Below are positions 34,452 through 43,974 of a stretch of DNA of 64,000 nucleotides, piece by piece (position 1 is the stretch's first letter; every line of letters begins with the position of its first letter). The translations under genes were made by a program, and so were the position numbers. The DNA comes from Actinomycetospora lemnae (GTDB lineage: Bacteria; Actinomycetota; Actinomycetes; Mycobacteriales; Pseudonocardiaceae): positions 100,173 to 164,172 of the forward strand of contig NZ_JAQZAO010000011.1 of assembly GCF_028737315.1 (NCBI RefSeq), read 5' to 3'. The notes under the pieces were generated by a model. That model did no database searches, was not told where the DNA came from, and saw nothing but the letters and a program-made list of their open reading frames with translations.

Positions 34452-35873
34452 GTGTCCCAGTCGACGGCCTCCCCCGGGCCCACCGTCTTCGTCCTGTTCG
34501 GCGCCACGGGTGACCTCGCCAAGCGTCTGGTGCTGCCGTCGTTCTTCCGCCTCGTCCAGGAGAAGCTCCTGCCCGAGGAGTGGCGGCTGATCGGCAACGG
34601 GCGCCGCAGCAAGACCGACGACGAGTTCCGCGACGAGGTCCGCGAGGCCCTGGAGCAGTTCGGTGGCCTGAAGCCCGAGGACGGGCCCTGGGACGAGTTC
34701 GCCGCGGGGCTGCGGTTCGCCGGTGGCGGGTTCACCGTCGAGGACCCCGGCGAGCTGCTCGACCGGATCGCCGAGGCCCGGGGCGAGATCGGGCAGGACG
34801 CGCAGCTCGTCCACTACCTGGGCCTCCCGCCCCAGACCTTCGGCGACTACACCCGGGCGTTGGGGGCCCACGGCCTCGCCGAGGGCTCGCGGGTCGTCTA
34901 CGAGAAGCCGTTCGGCACCTCGCTGGAGAGCTTCCGCGAGCTCGACCGGGTCGTGCACGACGTGCTCGACGAGTCCCAGGTCTTCCGCATCGACCATTTC
35001 CTCGGCAAGGAGGCCACCCAGGAGCTGCGGGCCCTGCGCTTCGCCAACGGCCTGTTCGGCAGCTCCTGGGACCGCCACCACGTGGCCGCCGTGGAGATCG
35101 ATGTCCCGGAGACCCTCGACGTCGCCGACCGCGCCGAGTTCTACGACGCCACCGGCGCCGTGCTCGACATGCTCGTGACGCACCTGTTCCAGGTCGCCGC
35201 CGAGGTCGCCATGGATCCGCCGGCGTCGTTCGCGGCCGACGACGTCTCCGCCGCCCGCAACGACGTCATCCGGTGCTTCCGCGCGCTCGCGCGCGACGAG
35301 GTGGTCCGCGGCCAGTTCGACGGCTACCGCGACCTGGACCACGTCGCGGACGACTCGACCACCGAGACGTTCGTCGCCGCCCGCCTCTGGGTCGACAGCC
35401 ACCGCTGGCAGGGCGTGCCCTTCCTGCTGCGCACCGGCAAGCGGATGGCCGAGAGCCACCAGAAGGTCAACCTGATCTTCCGCGACCCCGAGGGCGGCCC
35501 GGTCGCCGACCGCGACCTGCCGACGAGGGGCAACGTGCTGTGCTTCGACCTCGCGGGCGACGGCGCGCTCGCGCTGTCGATGAACGTCAAGACGCCGGGG
35601 GCGTCGTCGGAGCTCGGCACCACGTGGACCCAGATCCCGCTCGACACGCTCTCCGGCGGCGACCCGCTGCCGCCGTACGTGCGGCTCATCCACGACGTGC
35701 TCACCGGGGACCGGGCGCTGTTCACCCGGCCCGACGGGCTCGAGGAGGTCTGGACCGCGGCGGCCGAGGTGCTCGACGACCACCGGCAGCCCGAGCCCTA
35801 CGCGCCCGGCAGCTGGGGCCCCGAGTCGGCCCTGCGCCTCGCCGACCCCGTCGGCTGGGTCCTCCCCGGCTGA
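34452..35873 (+). CDS. zwf: Glucose-6-phosphate 1-dehydrogenase
   Basis: 473 residues. Motifs are the NADP-binding LFGATGDLAKRLVLPSFF, YEKPFG and the active-site RIDHFLGKE with catalytic His, and RTGKRMAE. It oxidises glucose-6-phosphate to 6-phosphogluconolactone, feeding NADPH supply. The GTG at 34452 follows CACGAT (34440-34445) by 6 nt and is preferred over the ATG-less upstream extension. It is not in the usual zwf-opcA-pgl-tkt-tal cluster, so it may be a second copy. A strong hairpin at 35880-35921 ends the unit. Confidence 0.93.
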   Translation: MSQSTASPGPTVFVLFGATGDLAKRLVLPSFFRLVQEKLLPEEWRLIGNGRRSKTDDEFRDEVREALEQFGGLKPEDGPWDEFAAGLRFAGGGFTVEDPGELLDRIAEARGEIGQDAQLVHYLGLPPQTFGDYTRALGAHGLAEGSRVVYEKPFGTSLESFRELDRVVHDVLDESQVFRIDHFLGKEATQELRALRFANGLFGSSWDRHHVAAVEIDVPETLDVADRAEFYDATGAVLDMLVTHLFQVAAEVAMDPPASFAADDVSAARNDVIRCFRALARDEVVRGQFDGYRDLDHVADDSTTETFVAARLWVDSHRWQGVPFLLRTGKRMAESHQKVNLIFRDPEGGPVADRDLPTRGNVLCFDLAGDGALALSMNVKTPGASSELGTTWTQIPLDTLSGGDPLPPYVRLIHDVLTGDRALFTRPDGLEEVWTAAAEVLDDHRQPEPYAPGSWGPESALRLADPVGWVLPG

Positions 35874-35879
35874 GGTCCT

Positions 35880-35921
35880 CGTGAGCGATCTTTCGAGCTA
35901 TCGCTCGAAAGATCGCTCACG
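35880..35921. terminator. Bidirectional hairpin between convergent zwf and coxL-like genes
   Basis: GTGAGCGATCTTTCGAGC (35881-35898) is perfectly complementary to 35903-35920, with loop TATC; one further pair extends it to 19 bp. It is placed between two convergent genes and would serve both. It shares GTGAGC...GCTCAC ends with the hairpins at 45175 and 47176. Confidence 0.8.
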
Positions 35922-35980
35922 TGGGGCCCGCCGTGTGGGCGGGCTCCGGGGCGGTGACCCCGGAGCCCGCCACAGGGAGG

Positions 35981-38356
35981 TCAGTGCTGCGAGCCCGGCT
36001 CCCCGGCGTACTCGGGGCCGGCCTGCTGGCGCGTGGCCGGGTCCTCGCCCTGCGCGCCCTGGATGGCGCGCCACACGGCCTCCGGCGTCAGCGGCATGTC
36101 GATGTGCCGCACGCCCAGGTGCGAGAGCGCGTCGACGACGGCGTTGTGCACCGCGGGCGTCGAGCCGATCGTGCCCGACTCCCCGATGCCCTTGGCGCCG
36201 ATCGGGTTGAGGTGGGTCGGGGTCTCGGTGTTCGAGACCTCGAACCCGCACAGGTCCGCCGCCGACGGGATGACGTAGGACGCGAGGTTGCCGCTGGTCG
36301 GGTTGCCGTCCTCGTCGAACGTGACCCGCTCGTAGAGCGCCTGCGCGATGCCCTGCGCGATGCCGCCGTGCTGCTGCCCGGCGACGAGCATCGGGTTGAG
36401 GATGCGACCCGCGTCGTCGACGGCGACGTGGCGGCGCTGGCGCACCATGCCGGTGTCGAGGTCGACGTCGACGACGGCGATGTGCGAGCCGAACGGGAAG
36501 CTCGACTGGCCCTGCTTGAAGTCGAGCTCCTCGAGCAGCGGGCCCGTGGACCCGTCCTCGGTGCCCGTGCCGTCCTCGGCGGCGGTGGCGACCTGCGACC
36601 AGGTGATCTCCCGGTCGGCGACGCCGCGGACGCCGAAGCCGCCGTCGGTCTGCTCGATGTCGTCGACGGACGCCTCGAGCAGGTGCGCCGCGATCTCCTT
36701 GGCGCGCGAGACGAGCTGCTCGGAGGCGTTGTGGATCGCGCTGCCGCCGGTCTGCAGCGAGCGCGAGCCCAGCGTCCCGGCGCCGCTGCGCACGAGCGAC
36801 GTGTCGGACTGGACGACCTTGATCTTGTCCATCGGCACACCGAGGACCCCGGACGCGAGCTGCGCGTACGCGGTCTCGTGGCCCTGGCCGTGGGCACTGG
36901 TGCCGGCCATGACGGTGAACGTGCCGTCGGGGTGCGCCTGCGCCGAGCCGTACTCACCGTCGAGGCCGAGCGGGGCGGTGACCTCGACGTACGACGCGAC
37001 GCCGATGCCCATCGCGGTCCGGCTGCCCTCGGAGCGGCGGCGCTCCTGCTCGGCGCGCAGCGCGTCGTAGTCGGCGGCCTGCTTGACCGCGTCGAGCGCC
37101 TTCTCGTGCTCGGCGTTGTCGTACTCGGCGCCCGTGAGGCTCGTCATCGGGAACGCGTCGGGCTGCAGGAAGTTCTTCCGGCGCATCTCGAGCGGGTCGA
37201 CGCCGATCTCGTCGGCGGCGATGTCGATGATCCGCTCGAGCAGCTGCGTCGCCTCGGGACGGCCCGCGCCGCGGTAGGCGCCGGTGGTCGTCGTGTTGGT
37301 GACGACGGTCTTCCACGTGAAGTCGATGGCCGGGATGTCGTAGACGCCCTGGGCCATGAGCTGGGTCAGGCTCGGCAGGATCGTGCCGACCGCGGGGTAC
37401 ATGCCGCCGTCGCCGACGACCGTCGCGCGCAGCCCGACGATCGTGCCGTCGCGCTTGACGCCCAGCTCGGCGTACTGCACCTGGGCGCGCCCGTGGACCA
37501 TCGAGAGCATGTTCTCGGAGCGGGTCTCGGTCCAGCGGACCGGCCGGCCGAGGTCCATCGCGGCCCGCGCGGCGATCGAGTACTCGGGGTAGGCCGTGGC
37601 CTTCGGGCCGAAGCCGCCGCCGACCCGCGGGGCGATGACGCGGACCTGGGTCGCGTCGAGACCGAGGTCGCTCGCGAGGGCGTCGCGCGCCCCGTGCGGG
37701 GTCTGGATCGACAGCCACAGGGTCACGCCGCCGTCGGGCTCGCCGGGCACCGCGACGCAGGCGTTCGGCTCCATCGGCACGCCCGCGAGGCGCTGGTTGT
37801 AGAACTTGCCGGACACCACGACGTCGGCGTCGTCGAACAGCCCCTCGACGTCGCCGGTGCCCGCGCCCGCGACGACGTTCGAGCCGTGCTCCTCGAAGAT
37901 CACCGGCGCGTCGTCGGCGAGGGCCTCCTCGATGCCCACCACCGCGGGCAGCGGGTCGATGTCCGGGAGCACGCTCTCCGCGGCGTCCAGCGCCTGGCCC
38001 GCGGTCTCGGCGACGACGGCGGCGATGATGTCGCCGACGAAGCGCACGCGACCGCGCGCGAGCGGCGGGCGCGACATCGCGTCGGGGACGACGCCGGGCA
38101 GGCCCGGCCGGTCGTTGATCTGCAGGTCACCGTCGGTGTAGACGCCGACGACGCCGGGCTTGGCGCGGGCCTCCTCGACGTCCACCGAGTTCAGCGTCCC
38201 GTGCGCGATGGGCGAGCGGACGAAGACCACGTGGTACGAGCCCTCGACGGGCAGGTCACCGGTGTACTGCGAGGCCCCGGTGATCAGGGCCTGGTCCTCG
38301 GTGCGCTTGACCGAGTGGCCGAAGATCGATCCTGATCGGCTGGGGGTGATGGTCAT
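35981..38356 (-). CDS. CoxL-like molybdopterin-binding hydroxylase large subunit (form II), orphan
   Basis: 791 residues of the xanthine dehydrogenase/CO dehydrogenase large-subunit family, from the ATG at 38356. The active-site loop is GAYRGAGRPEA, i.e. the form II type, not the CO-specific AYRCSFR loop. VGGGFGPKA and the C-terminal GAKGIGESGTIGSTPAVHNAVVDAL with the catalytic Glu are present. The FAD (M) and iron-sulfur (S) subunits that normally accompany it are not adjacent: the neighbours are zwf and nadE. It may work with subunits encoded elsewhere. Substrate unknown. Confidence 0.88.
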   Translation of the reverse strand: MTITPSRSGSIFGHSVKRTEDQALITGASQYTGDLPVEGSYHVVFVRSPIAHGTLNSVDVEEARAKPGVVGVYTDGDLQINDRPGLPGVVPDAMSRPPLARGRVRFVGDIIAAVVAETAGQALDAAESVLPDIDPLPAVVGIEEALADDAPVIFEEHGSNVVAGAGTGDVEGLFDDADVVVSGKFYNQRLAGVPMEPNACVAVPGEPDGGVTLWLSIQTPHGARDALASDLGLDATQVRVIAPRVGGGFGPKATAYPEYSIAARAAMDLGRPVRWTETRSENMLSMVHGRAQVQYAELGVKRDGTIVGLRATVVGDGGMYPAVGTILPSLTQLMAQGVYDIPAIDFTWKTVVTNTTTTGAYRGAGRPEATQLLERIIDIAADEIGVDPLEMRRKNFLQPDAFPMTSLTGAEYDNAEHEKALDAVKQAADYDALRAEQERRRSEGSRTAMGIGVASYVEVTAPLGLDGEYGSAQAHPDGTFTVMAGTSAHGQGHETAYAQLASGVLGVPMDKIKVVQSDTSLVRSGAGTLGSRSLQTGGSAIHNASEQLVSRAKEIAAHLLEASVDDIEQTDGGFGVRGVADREITWSQVATAAEDGTGTEDGSTGPLLEELDFKQGQSSFPFGSHIAVVDVDLDTGMVRQRRHVAVDDAGRILNPMLVAGQQHGGIAQGIAQALYERVTFDEDGNPTSGNLASYVIPSAADLCGFEVSNTETPTHLNPIGAKGIGESGTIGSTPAVHNAVVDALSHLGVRHIDMPLTPEAVWRAIQGAQGEDPATRQQAGPEYAGEPGSQH

Positions 38357-38570
38357 CGCCGTGCTCCCTCGATGTCGTGGCGGCGCGGTCAGAAGATCAG
38401 ACCGTTGGGGTGGCGTCGAGAGCAGATTTCCACGCCGTTTCCGGTTGCGCGCGTCCGGAGGCCGAACGTCGGCGCGTCGGCCGCCGTCCGGACGTCGCGG
38501 GGCCATCCTGCCGCTGGACGGGGTCCCCGTCACCGGCGAGGAGGCCACCGACCGCGCAGCGCGCGGCCGG

Positions 38571-40613
38571 CTAGCTCTCCGGCACGTGCTCGTCGATCTC
38601 GGCGAGCCAGATGCGCGCCGAGGAGTCCGAGGGCGCCCGCCAGTCCCCGCGCGGCGAGAGCGAGCCGCCGGCCACGACCTTGGGGCCGTTGGGCTGCGCC
38701 GAGCGCTTGAACTGGGCGAACCCGAAGAACCGCTGCGCGAAGACCTGCAGCCAGCGCCGGATCTCGGCGAGGTCGTAGGCCCGCCGGTCGCCCTCGGGGT
38801 AGCCCGGCGGCCAGTGGCCGGCGTCGAGGTCGCGCCACGCGTGCCACGACAGGAACGCGATCCGCGACGGCCGGAACCCGTGGCGCAGCACCCAGTAGAG
38901 GTTGAAGTCCTGCAGGTCGTACGGCCCGATCTTCTGCTCGCTGGACTGGATCTCCTGGTCGGAGTCCGCGGGCACGAGCTCCGGGCTGATCTCGGTGTCG
39001 AGGACGTCCTGCAGCACGTCGCCGACCTCGTCCTCGAACTGCCCGGAACTGATCACCCAGCGGATGAGGTGCTGCACGAGCGTCTTCGGCACGCCGCTGT
39101 TGACGGTGTAGTGCGACATCTGGTCGCCGACGCCGTAGGTGGACCAGCCGAGCGCCGCCTCGGACAGGTCGCCGGTCCCCAGCACGATGCCGCCGCGCTG
39201 GTTGGCGGCCCGGAAGAGGTAGTCGGTGCGCAGGCCGGCCTGGACGTTCTCGAACGTCACGTCGTAGTGCGGCTCGCCCTGCGAGAACGGGTGGTCGAGG
39301 TTCGCCAGCATCAGCCGGGCGGTCTCGGTGATGTCGATGGTCTCGAAGGTGCAGCCCAGGGCCTCGGCGAGGCGCTCGGCGTTGCCCTTCGTCCGCTCCC
39401 CCGTCGCGAAGCCCGGCAGCGTGAACGCGAGGATGTCCGAGCGCGGGCGCCCGGCGCGGTCCATCGCCCGCGCGGCGACGATGAGCGCGTGGGTGGAGTC
39501 GAGCCCGCCCGACACCCCGATGACGACCTTGGCGTCGCCGATGGCCCGCAGCCGCTGCAGCAGCCCGGCGACCTGGATGTTGTAGGCCTCGAAGCAGTCC
39601 TGCTCGAGGCGGGCGGGGTCGGCGGGGACGAACGGGAAGCGCTCGATCGTGCGGCGGAAGCCGATGTCGCCCGTCGGCGGGTCGAGCACGAAGTCGATCG
39701 TGCGGAACGGCTGCTCGTGGCGGCGCCGGTTGTCGTCGAACGTGCCCATGCGCAGGCGCTCGGAGCGCACGAGGCGCAGGTCGACGTCGGCGACGGCGTG
39801 CTGCTCGCCGGCCGGGAACCGCTCGGTCTCGGCCAGCAGCACCCCGTTCTCGTGGATGCTCGTCTGCCCGTCCCAGGAGACCTCGGTGGTCGACTCGCCG
39901 TCGCCCGCCGCGGCGTAGACGTAGGCCGCCGAGCACCGCGCGGACGCCGACTGCGCGAGCAGCTGGCGGTCGTCGGCGCGCCCGACCGTGATCGGGCTGC
40001 CCGAGATGTTGGCGAGCACCGTGGCGCCGGCGAGCGCGGCGTGGGCGCTCGGCGGGATCGGGACGAACATGTCCTCGCAGACCTCGACGTGCAACACGAG
40101 GCCGTCGACGTCGGTGGCGTCGAAGAGCAGGTCGGAGCCGAAGGGCACGTCCTCGCCGAGCAGGTGGATCGTCCCGCCCTCGCCGGCGCCGGAGGCCATC
40201 TGGCGGGGCTCGTAGAACTCCCGGTAGTTCGGCAGGTAGGTCTTGGGGACGACGCCCAGGATCCGCCCGCGGTGCACCACGACCGCGCAGTTGTAGACGC
40301 GGTGGCGGTGGCGCAGCGGCGCGCCCAGGACGAGCACCGGGGCCAGCTCCGCCGACGCCGCCACGACCTCCGCGAGCGCGTCGACGACCGTGTCGAGGAG
40401 CGTGTCCTGCAGGAGCAGGTCCTCGATGGAGTAGCCCGAGAGCGTCAGCTCCGGGAACACGGCGAGGCCCACCCCGTCGTCGTGGACCTCCCGGGCCACC
40501 GCGAGCAGTGACGCGGCGTTCGCGGCCGGGTCGGCGATCGTCGTGCGGATCGTCGCGGCCGCGACGCGCACGAAGCCCTGGTGGTACACCGAGGTGAAGG
40601 GCGGGCTGGGCAT
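38571..40613 (-). CDS. nadE: Glutamine-dependent NAD+ synthetase
   Basis: 680 residues, full length for the two-domain enzyme. The N-terminal nitrilase-type glutaminase has [15 protein letters not shown] (catalytic Glu), the Lys region [14 protein letters not shown], and [12 protein letters not shown] (catalytic Cys). The C-terminal synthetase has the ATP PP-loop [14 protein letters not shown] and [24 protein letters not shown]. It amidates nicotinic acid adenine dinucleotide with glutamine-derived ammonia, the last step of NAD synthesis. NAD supply fits the NAD-linked dehydrogenases nearby but the proximity may be chance. Confidence 0.95.
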   Translation of the reverse strand: MPSPPFTSVYHQGFVRVAAATIRTTIADPAANAASLLAVAREVHDDGVGLAVFPELTLSGYSIEDLLLQDTLLDTVVDALAEVVAASAELAPVLVLGAPLRHRHRVYNCAVVVHRGRILGVVPKTYLPNYREFYEPRQMASGAGEGGTIHLLGEDVPFGSDLLFDATDVDGLVLHVEVCEDMFVPIPPSAHAALAGATVLANISGSPITVGRADDRQLLAQSASARCSAAYVYAAAGDGESTTEVSWDGQTSIHENGVLLAETERFPAGEQHAVADVDLRLVRSERLRMGTFDDNRRRHEQPFRTIDFVLDPPTGDIGFRRTIERFPFVPADPARLEQDCFEAYNIQVAGLLQRLRAIGDAKVVIGVSGGLDSTHALIVAARAMDRAGRPRSDILAFTLPGFATGERTKGNAERLAEALGCTFETIDITETARLMLANLDHPFSQGEPHYDVTFENVQAGLRTDYLFRAANQRGGIVLGTGDLSEAALGWSTYGVGDQMSHYTVNSGVPKTLVQHLIRWVISSGQFEDEVGDVLQDVLDTEISPELVPADSDQEIQSSEQKIGPYDLQDFNLYWVLRHGFRPSRIAFLSWHAWRDLDAGHWPPGYPEGDRRAYDLAEIRRWLQVFAQRFFGFAQFKRSAQPNGPKVVAGGSLSPRGDWRAPSDSSARIWLAEIDEHVPES

Positions 40614-40680
40614 TCCTGGCTTCCTCCTGGGCCGGCGACGCGGGCGAGCGTAGATCGCCCGCCCGGTCGCCGCCGGAGGG

Positions 40681-41043
40681 TCAGACGGTGGTCGTCGGAG
40701 GGCTGGTCGGAGGGCTGGTCGGCGGGGTCGGGTCGGTCGGCGGGGTCACCGGCGCGGCCCCGTCCCCCGATCCGTCCGCAGCCTCCTCCTCCGGCACCAG
40801 CGCCCAGGCGGCCAGGTAGGCGATCAGACCCACGAGGTGCCCGAAGACGGCCAGGAGTACCGCGACGACACGGACGAGGGTCACGTCCAGGCCGGTGCGG
40901 GCGGCGATGCCCCCGCAGACGCCGGCGATCCAGCGGTCACCGACGCTGCGGCGGAAGCCGAAGGCCCCGCCGACGGGTCCGGCTCCGCTGCGCTCCGCGT
41001 TCGGACGGGACGGGGTGCTCTGCGTGCTCTGCGGGGTGGTCAT
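40681..41043 (-). CDS. PspC-domain small membrane protein
   Basis: 120 residues. The core [44 protein letters not shown]...AWALVPEEE is a canonical PspC domain with one to two hydrophobic helices. It is flanked by an unstructured N-terminus and a Pro/Thr-rich C-terminus. PspC proteins sense envelope stress or regulate histidine kinases in actinobacteria. ATG at 41043. The adjacent divergent region (41044-41324) holds no other gene. Confidence 0.88.
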   Translation of the reverse strand: MTTPQSTQSTPSRPNAERSGAGPVGGAFGFRRSVGDRWIAGVCGGIAARTGLDVTLVRVVAVLLAVFGHLVGLIAYLAAWALVPEEEAADGSGDGAAPVTPPTDPTPPTSPPTSPPTTTV

Positions 41044-41324
41044 GGCTCCGAGCGTGCCGCCGCGAGCGGGCCCCGCCCTCCGGGTCGATCCCTGGTCGCA
41101 CCCGGATCCGCGGCGTCCGGGGTCTCGGGGTCGGGGCAGGCATCGACGGCACGCCCGGGAACCGTGTGACGGGAGGTCACCACGGCGCACCGCGTCGCCG
41201 AGGGGTGTCGAGGCCCCACCGCGCGGGTGGTCACGCCCACAGGGACCCGGAGTGACCCACCCCGACACCGGAGGGATACTCGTCGGTAACCACGCGGTCC
41301 CCGTGGACCGCCCGGAGGTGACCG

Positions 41325-41693
41325 ATGTCCGCGCCGACGACCCTGCCGACGACCGTGCCCATGACCCGCCCGACCCGCCCGACCAGCACGATCGAGACCG
41401 CCCCCTGGGTGCTCGCCCACGCCACGGCGTGCGCCGAGGCCGTGGCGACGGCCCTCGACCTGCTCGACGAGGACGACGTCGAGACCGTCCCGGACGACGC
41501 GGGCGAGGGCTTCACCCTGCGGGTGCACGCCGACCCGCCGCGCGCGGTCCGCGCCGTGCGCTGGTCGGCGGTGTCGGGATGGGCCGCGACGGCGGATCCG
41601 GCGCTGCGCCGTGCACCGCGCTGGTGGACGCTGCCCCTGGCGGCCGACGCCGAGCCGCTGGCGCTGTGCGAGGTGCTGCGCAGCGGGCAGTGA
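41325..41693 (+). CDS. Hypothetical protein
   Basis: 122 residues, soluble, with a Thr/Pro-rich N-terminal 25 residues and an acidic centre ([25 protein letters not shown]). CGGAGGTG lies 6 nt before the ATG and codon use is normal for the region. No motif is recognised. It lies between the PspC gene and a small ORF and has its own downstream hairpin. Confidence 0.5.
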   Translation: MSAPTTLPTTVPMTRPTRPTSTIETAPWVLAHATACAEAVATALDLLDEDDVETVPDDAGEGFTLRVHADPPRAVRAVRWSAVSGWAATADPALRRAPRWWTLPLAADAEPLALCEVLRSGQ

Positions 41694-41738
41694 TCCCGCG
41701 ACGGGCGGGTGAGGGGACGGGGCGCCGGCGCGGGCGTT

Positions 41739-41769
41739 CGCCGGTGCGGGCCCCTCGTCCGCACCGGCG
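41739..41769 (+). terminator. Hairpin after the hypothetical gene at 41325
   Basis: CGCCGGTGCGG (41739-41749) is the exact complement of CCGCACCGGCG (41759-41769) with a 9-nt loop. It lies 46 bp after the stop at 41693. Confidence 0.5.
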
Positions 41770-41935
41770 GCCCCGGGTCGGAACGTACCGGGCGGTCCCC
41801 TCGTCGTGAAGCCGGGCGTGGGGACACCCCGCGCCGCCACCCGGACGTACGCACAATGACGTACAGCGCACGCCCCGTCGGGGGCCCTAGCCTCGGTGAT
41901 CGACGACCCCGCCTCGGGGACGCACGGGAGGCGTC

Positions 41936-42112
41936 ATGCGCGACCCACTGGCCGATCGACTGATCCAGGAGCCCCGCATCCGGCGGATCGTGCGCCGGAC
42001 CCCGGCCGCGCCCGCAGCACCCGCGGGTCCGGCCGTGCCCGCTCCCCGCCGGGAGGAGCCGGACGTCCCGGCGCCCCGGTCGCCGGGTCACGAGGAGCGC
42101 TCGAGCGCCTGA
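41936..42112 (+). CDS. Small basic protein, 58 residues
   Basis: The ATG at 41936 is preceded by GGGAGG and, further up, by TAGCCT (41888-41893) as candidate -10. The product starts MRDPLADRLIQEPRIRRIVRR and has a Pro/Ala-rich C-terminal half. No homologue is recognised. It ends 8 bp before the convergent kinase gene. The good translation signals are the main support. Confidence 0.5.
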   Translation: MRDPLADRLIQEPRIRRIVRRTPAAPAAPAGPAVPAPRREEPDVPAPRSPGHEERSSA

Positions 42113-42120
42113 GGGACCGC

Positions 42121-43686
42121 CTAGCGGTCGTGGCCGCGGGCGCGCCCGCGGGGGCGGTCGTCGCCCCGGTCGCCACCCCGGTCCGACCGGGCCTGGGCGC
42201 GCCACCGCTCGTACCACCGCTCCCACGCCGCAGACGCGCGGTCGGCGGAGTCCCGCGAGCGCCGGCTCGCGGTCGGCGAGGACGACGCGACCTCCTCGAC
42301 GTCGTCGGCCGTGCTGGTCGTGCGGCGCGGCGTGGTGGTCGCCGGCGCGGCCGGGACCACCGGCGGCGCGGCCACCGGGACGGGTGCCGATGCCGGTGTC
42401 GGTGCCGGGGTCTGCGGCGCCGCGAGCGGCACCGGGTCGGACGAGCTCGTCGCGGCCGCGACGACCCCCGCGGCCCCCAGCACCCCGACGAGCCCCGCAC
42501 CCACGGCCACGACCCGCCGGGCGGGCCGCCGGGACCGGCCCGGTGCGGGGGCGACGGGCGTGACCGCCCGGGTCGCGGGACGGGCGGTGGGATGTGCGGT
42601 GGGACGGGCGCCGGGAGGGGCAGCCGCGTGGTCGTGCCCGGGCAGCAGGAGCGGGCCGGTGGGCGACTCGTCGGCGTCCGGGTCGGCGGCCGGGTCGGCG
42701 GCCGGGTCGGCGGCCGGTCCGACGCTCGCCCCCGCGGCGAGCAGGTCGGCGTGGACCGCGGTGCCGGTACCGCGAGCCTCGTCGTCCGCGGCCTGCCCGG
42801 CTGTGAGGGCGCCGGCCTCGGGCCCGGTGTCGCGCCCGGCGAGCAGACGGGCGGCGCGGGCGGCGTCGGGCCGGCGGGTGGGGTCGTGGTCGAGCAGGGC
42901 ACGCAGCACGGGCGTCAGGTCGCCGGCGCGGCGGGCCGGCGCCACGATGCCCGTCGCGACGCGCGAGAGCACCTCGAGCGCGTTGCCCCCGTCGCCGGCG
43001 GGCGGGGCGCCCTCGAGCGCGGCGTAGAGCGTGGCACCGAGCGAGAACACGTCGGCGGCGGCCGTCGCGGGGCCGCCGCGCGCGAGCTCGGGCGCCATGT
43101 AGTGCGGCGTCCCGGCGACGAGCTGGTCGGCGGTGCCGGGCTCGGCGTCGATGACGGCGATGCCGAAGTCGGCGACGGTGACGGTGTCGTCCGGACCGAT
43201 CATGACGTTGGCGGGCTTGACGTCGCGGTGGACGATGCCGCGCGCGTGCATGGCGGCGAGGCCCTCGGCGATCTGCGCGCCGATCGCGGCCACGCGCACC
43301 GGCGGCAGCGGGCCCTCGCGGTCGAGGAGGTCCGCCAGCGACGGGGCCGCGACGTACTCCATGACGAGGCAGACCTCGCCGTCGAGCTCGGTCATGTCGA
43401 AGATCGCGGCGAGCCGCGGGTGGTGCAGGCGGGCGGCGACGCGGCCCTCCCGGTGCGCCCGCTCGCGCACGAGGCGCGCGCGCTGCGCGTCGAGGGCGCG
43501 GCCGCCGTGGAGCCGCTTGACGGCGACGTCCCGGTCCAGCAGCTCGTCGTGGGCGCGCCACACCGAGCCCGATCCCCCGCGCCCCACGGGCGCGAGCAGG
43601 AGGTAGCGACCGGCGACGAGGCGTCCGGGCTCGATCGTGGCCCGTGCGTCCCCGAGGGTGGACGGCACCGAGGTCGGCGTCGACAT
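42121..43686 (-). CDS. PknB-type transmembrane Ser/Thr protein kinase
   Basis: 521 residues. The kinase domain covers about 27-285: glycine loop VGRGGSGSVW, VAVKRL (catalytic Lys), IVHRDVKPANVM (catalytic loop), VADFGIA and the APE-type end YMAPELA. A Pro/Ala-rich juxtamembrane linker with ADP repeats follows, then one membrane helix (about 391-413). The short extracellular part is rich in Ala, Pro and Thr with no PASTA domain. ATG at 43686 with GGGAGGGG upstream. Two CCGTGACC direct repeats 20 bp apart (43703-43710, 43723-43730) lie in its promoter region. Confidence 0.92.
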   Translation of the reverse strand: MSTPTSVPSTLGDARATIEPGRLVAGRYLLLAPVGRGGSGSVWRAHDELLDRDVAVKRLHGGRALDAQRARLVRERAHREGRVAARLHHPRLAAIFDMTELDGEVCLVMEYVAAPSLADLLDREGPLPPVRVAAIGAQIAEGLAAMHARGIVHRDVKPANVMIGPDDTVTVADFGIAVIDAEPGTADQLVAGTPHYMAPELARGGPATAAADVFSLGATLYAALEGAPPAGDGGNALEVLSRVATGIVAPARRAGDLTPVLRALLDHDPTRRPDAARAARLLAGRDTGPEAGALTAGQAADDEARGTGTAVHADLLAAGASVGPAADPAADPAADPDADESPTGPLLLPGHDHAAAPPGARPTAHPTARPATRAVTPVAPAPGRSRRPARRVVAVGAGLVGVLGAAGVVAAATSSSDPVPLAAPQTPAPTPASAPVPVAAPPVVPAAPATTTPRRTTSTADDVEEVASSSPTASRRSRDSADRASAAWERWYERWRAQARSDRGGDRGDDRPRGRARGHDR

Positions 43687-43909
43687 GCCCCTCCCTTCTG
43701 CTCCGTGACCGCGTATCGCGCGCCGTGACCATTCCGTTACCGAACTCGGCCCGCGATCGGCCGGACCCACCGATCGGGTGACGCCGCATCCTCGCCCGGC
43801 CTCCGCCGGCGCCCGCACCCGACCCGCCCGGGCCCTGCTGTGACCGGCGTCATCGTCGCCGCGGTGTGGGGGGACACAACGATCACCGCCCCGCGCGGCG
43901 TCTCGTGTC

Positions 43910-43940
43910 GGTACCGTGGGTACCTAGTACTTCAGGTACC
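43910..43940 (+). promoter_or_regulatory. Triple GGTACC operator candidate before the desaturase
   Basis: GGTACC occurs at 43910-43915, 43919-43924 and 43935-43940. The last two form the dyad GGTACCT-N8-AGGTACC (43919-43940) that encloses TAGTAC, a candidate -10. This looks like a repressor site of the TetR kind that controls fatty-acid genes. The regulator is not in the window. Confidence 0.5.
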
Positions 43941-43974
43941 GGACCGGCCCCACCCGATGCGGAGGAAACCCCTC

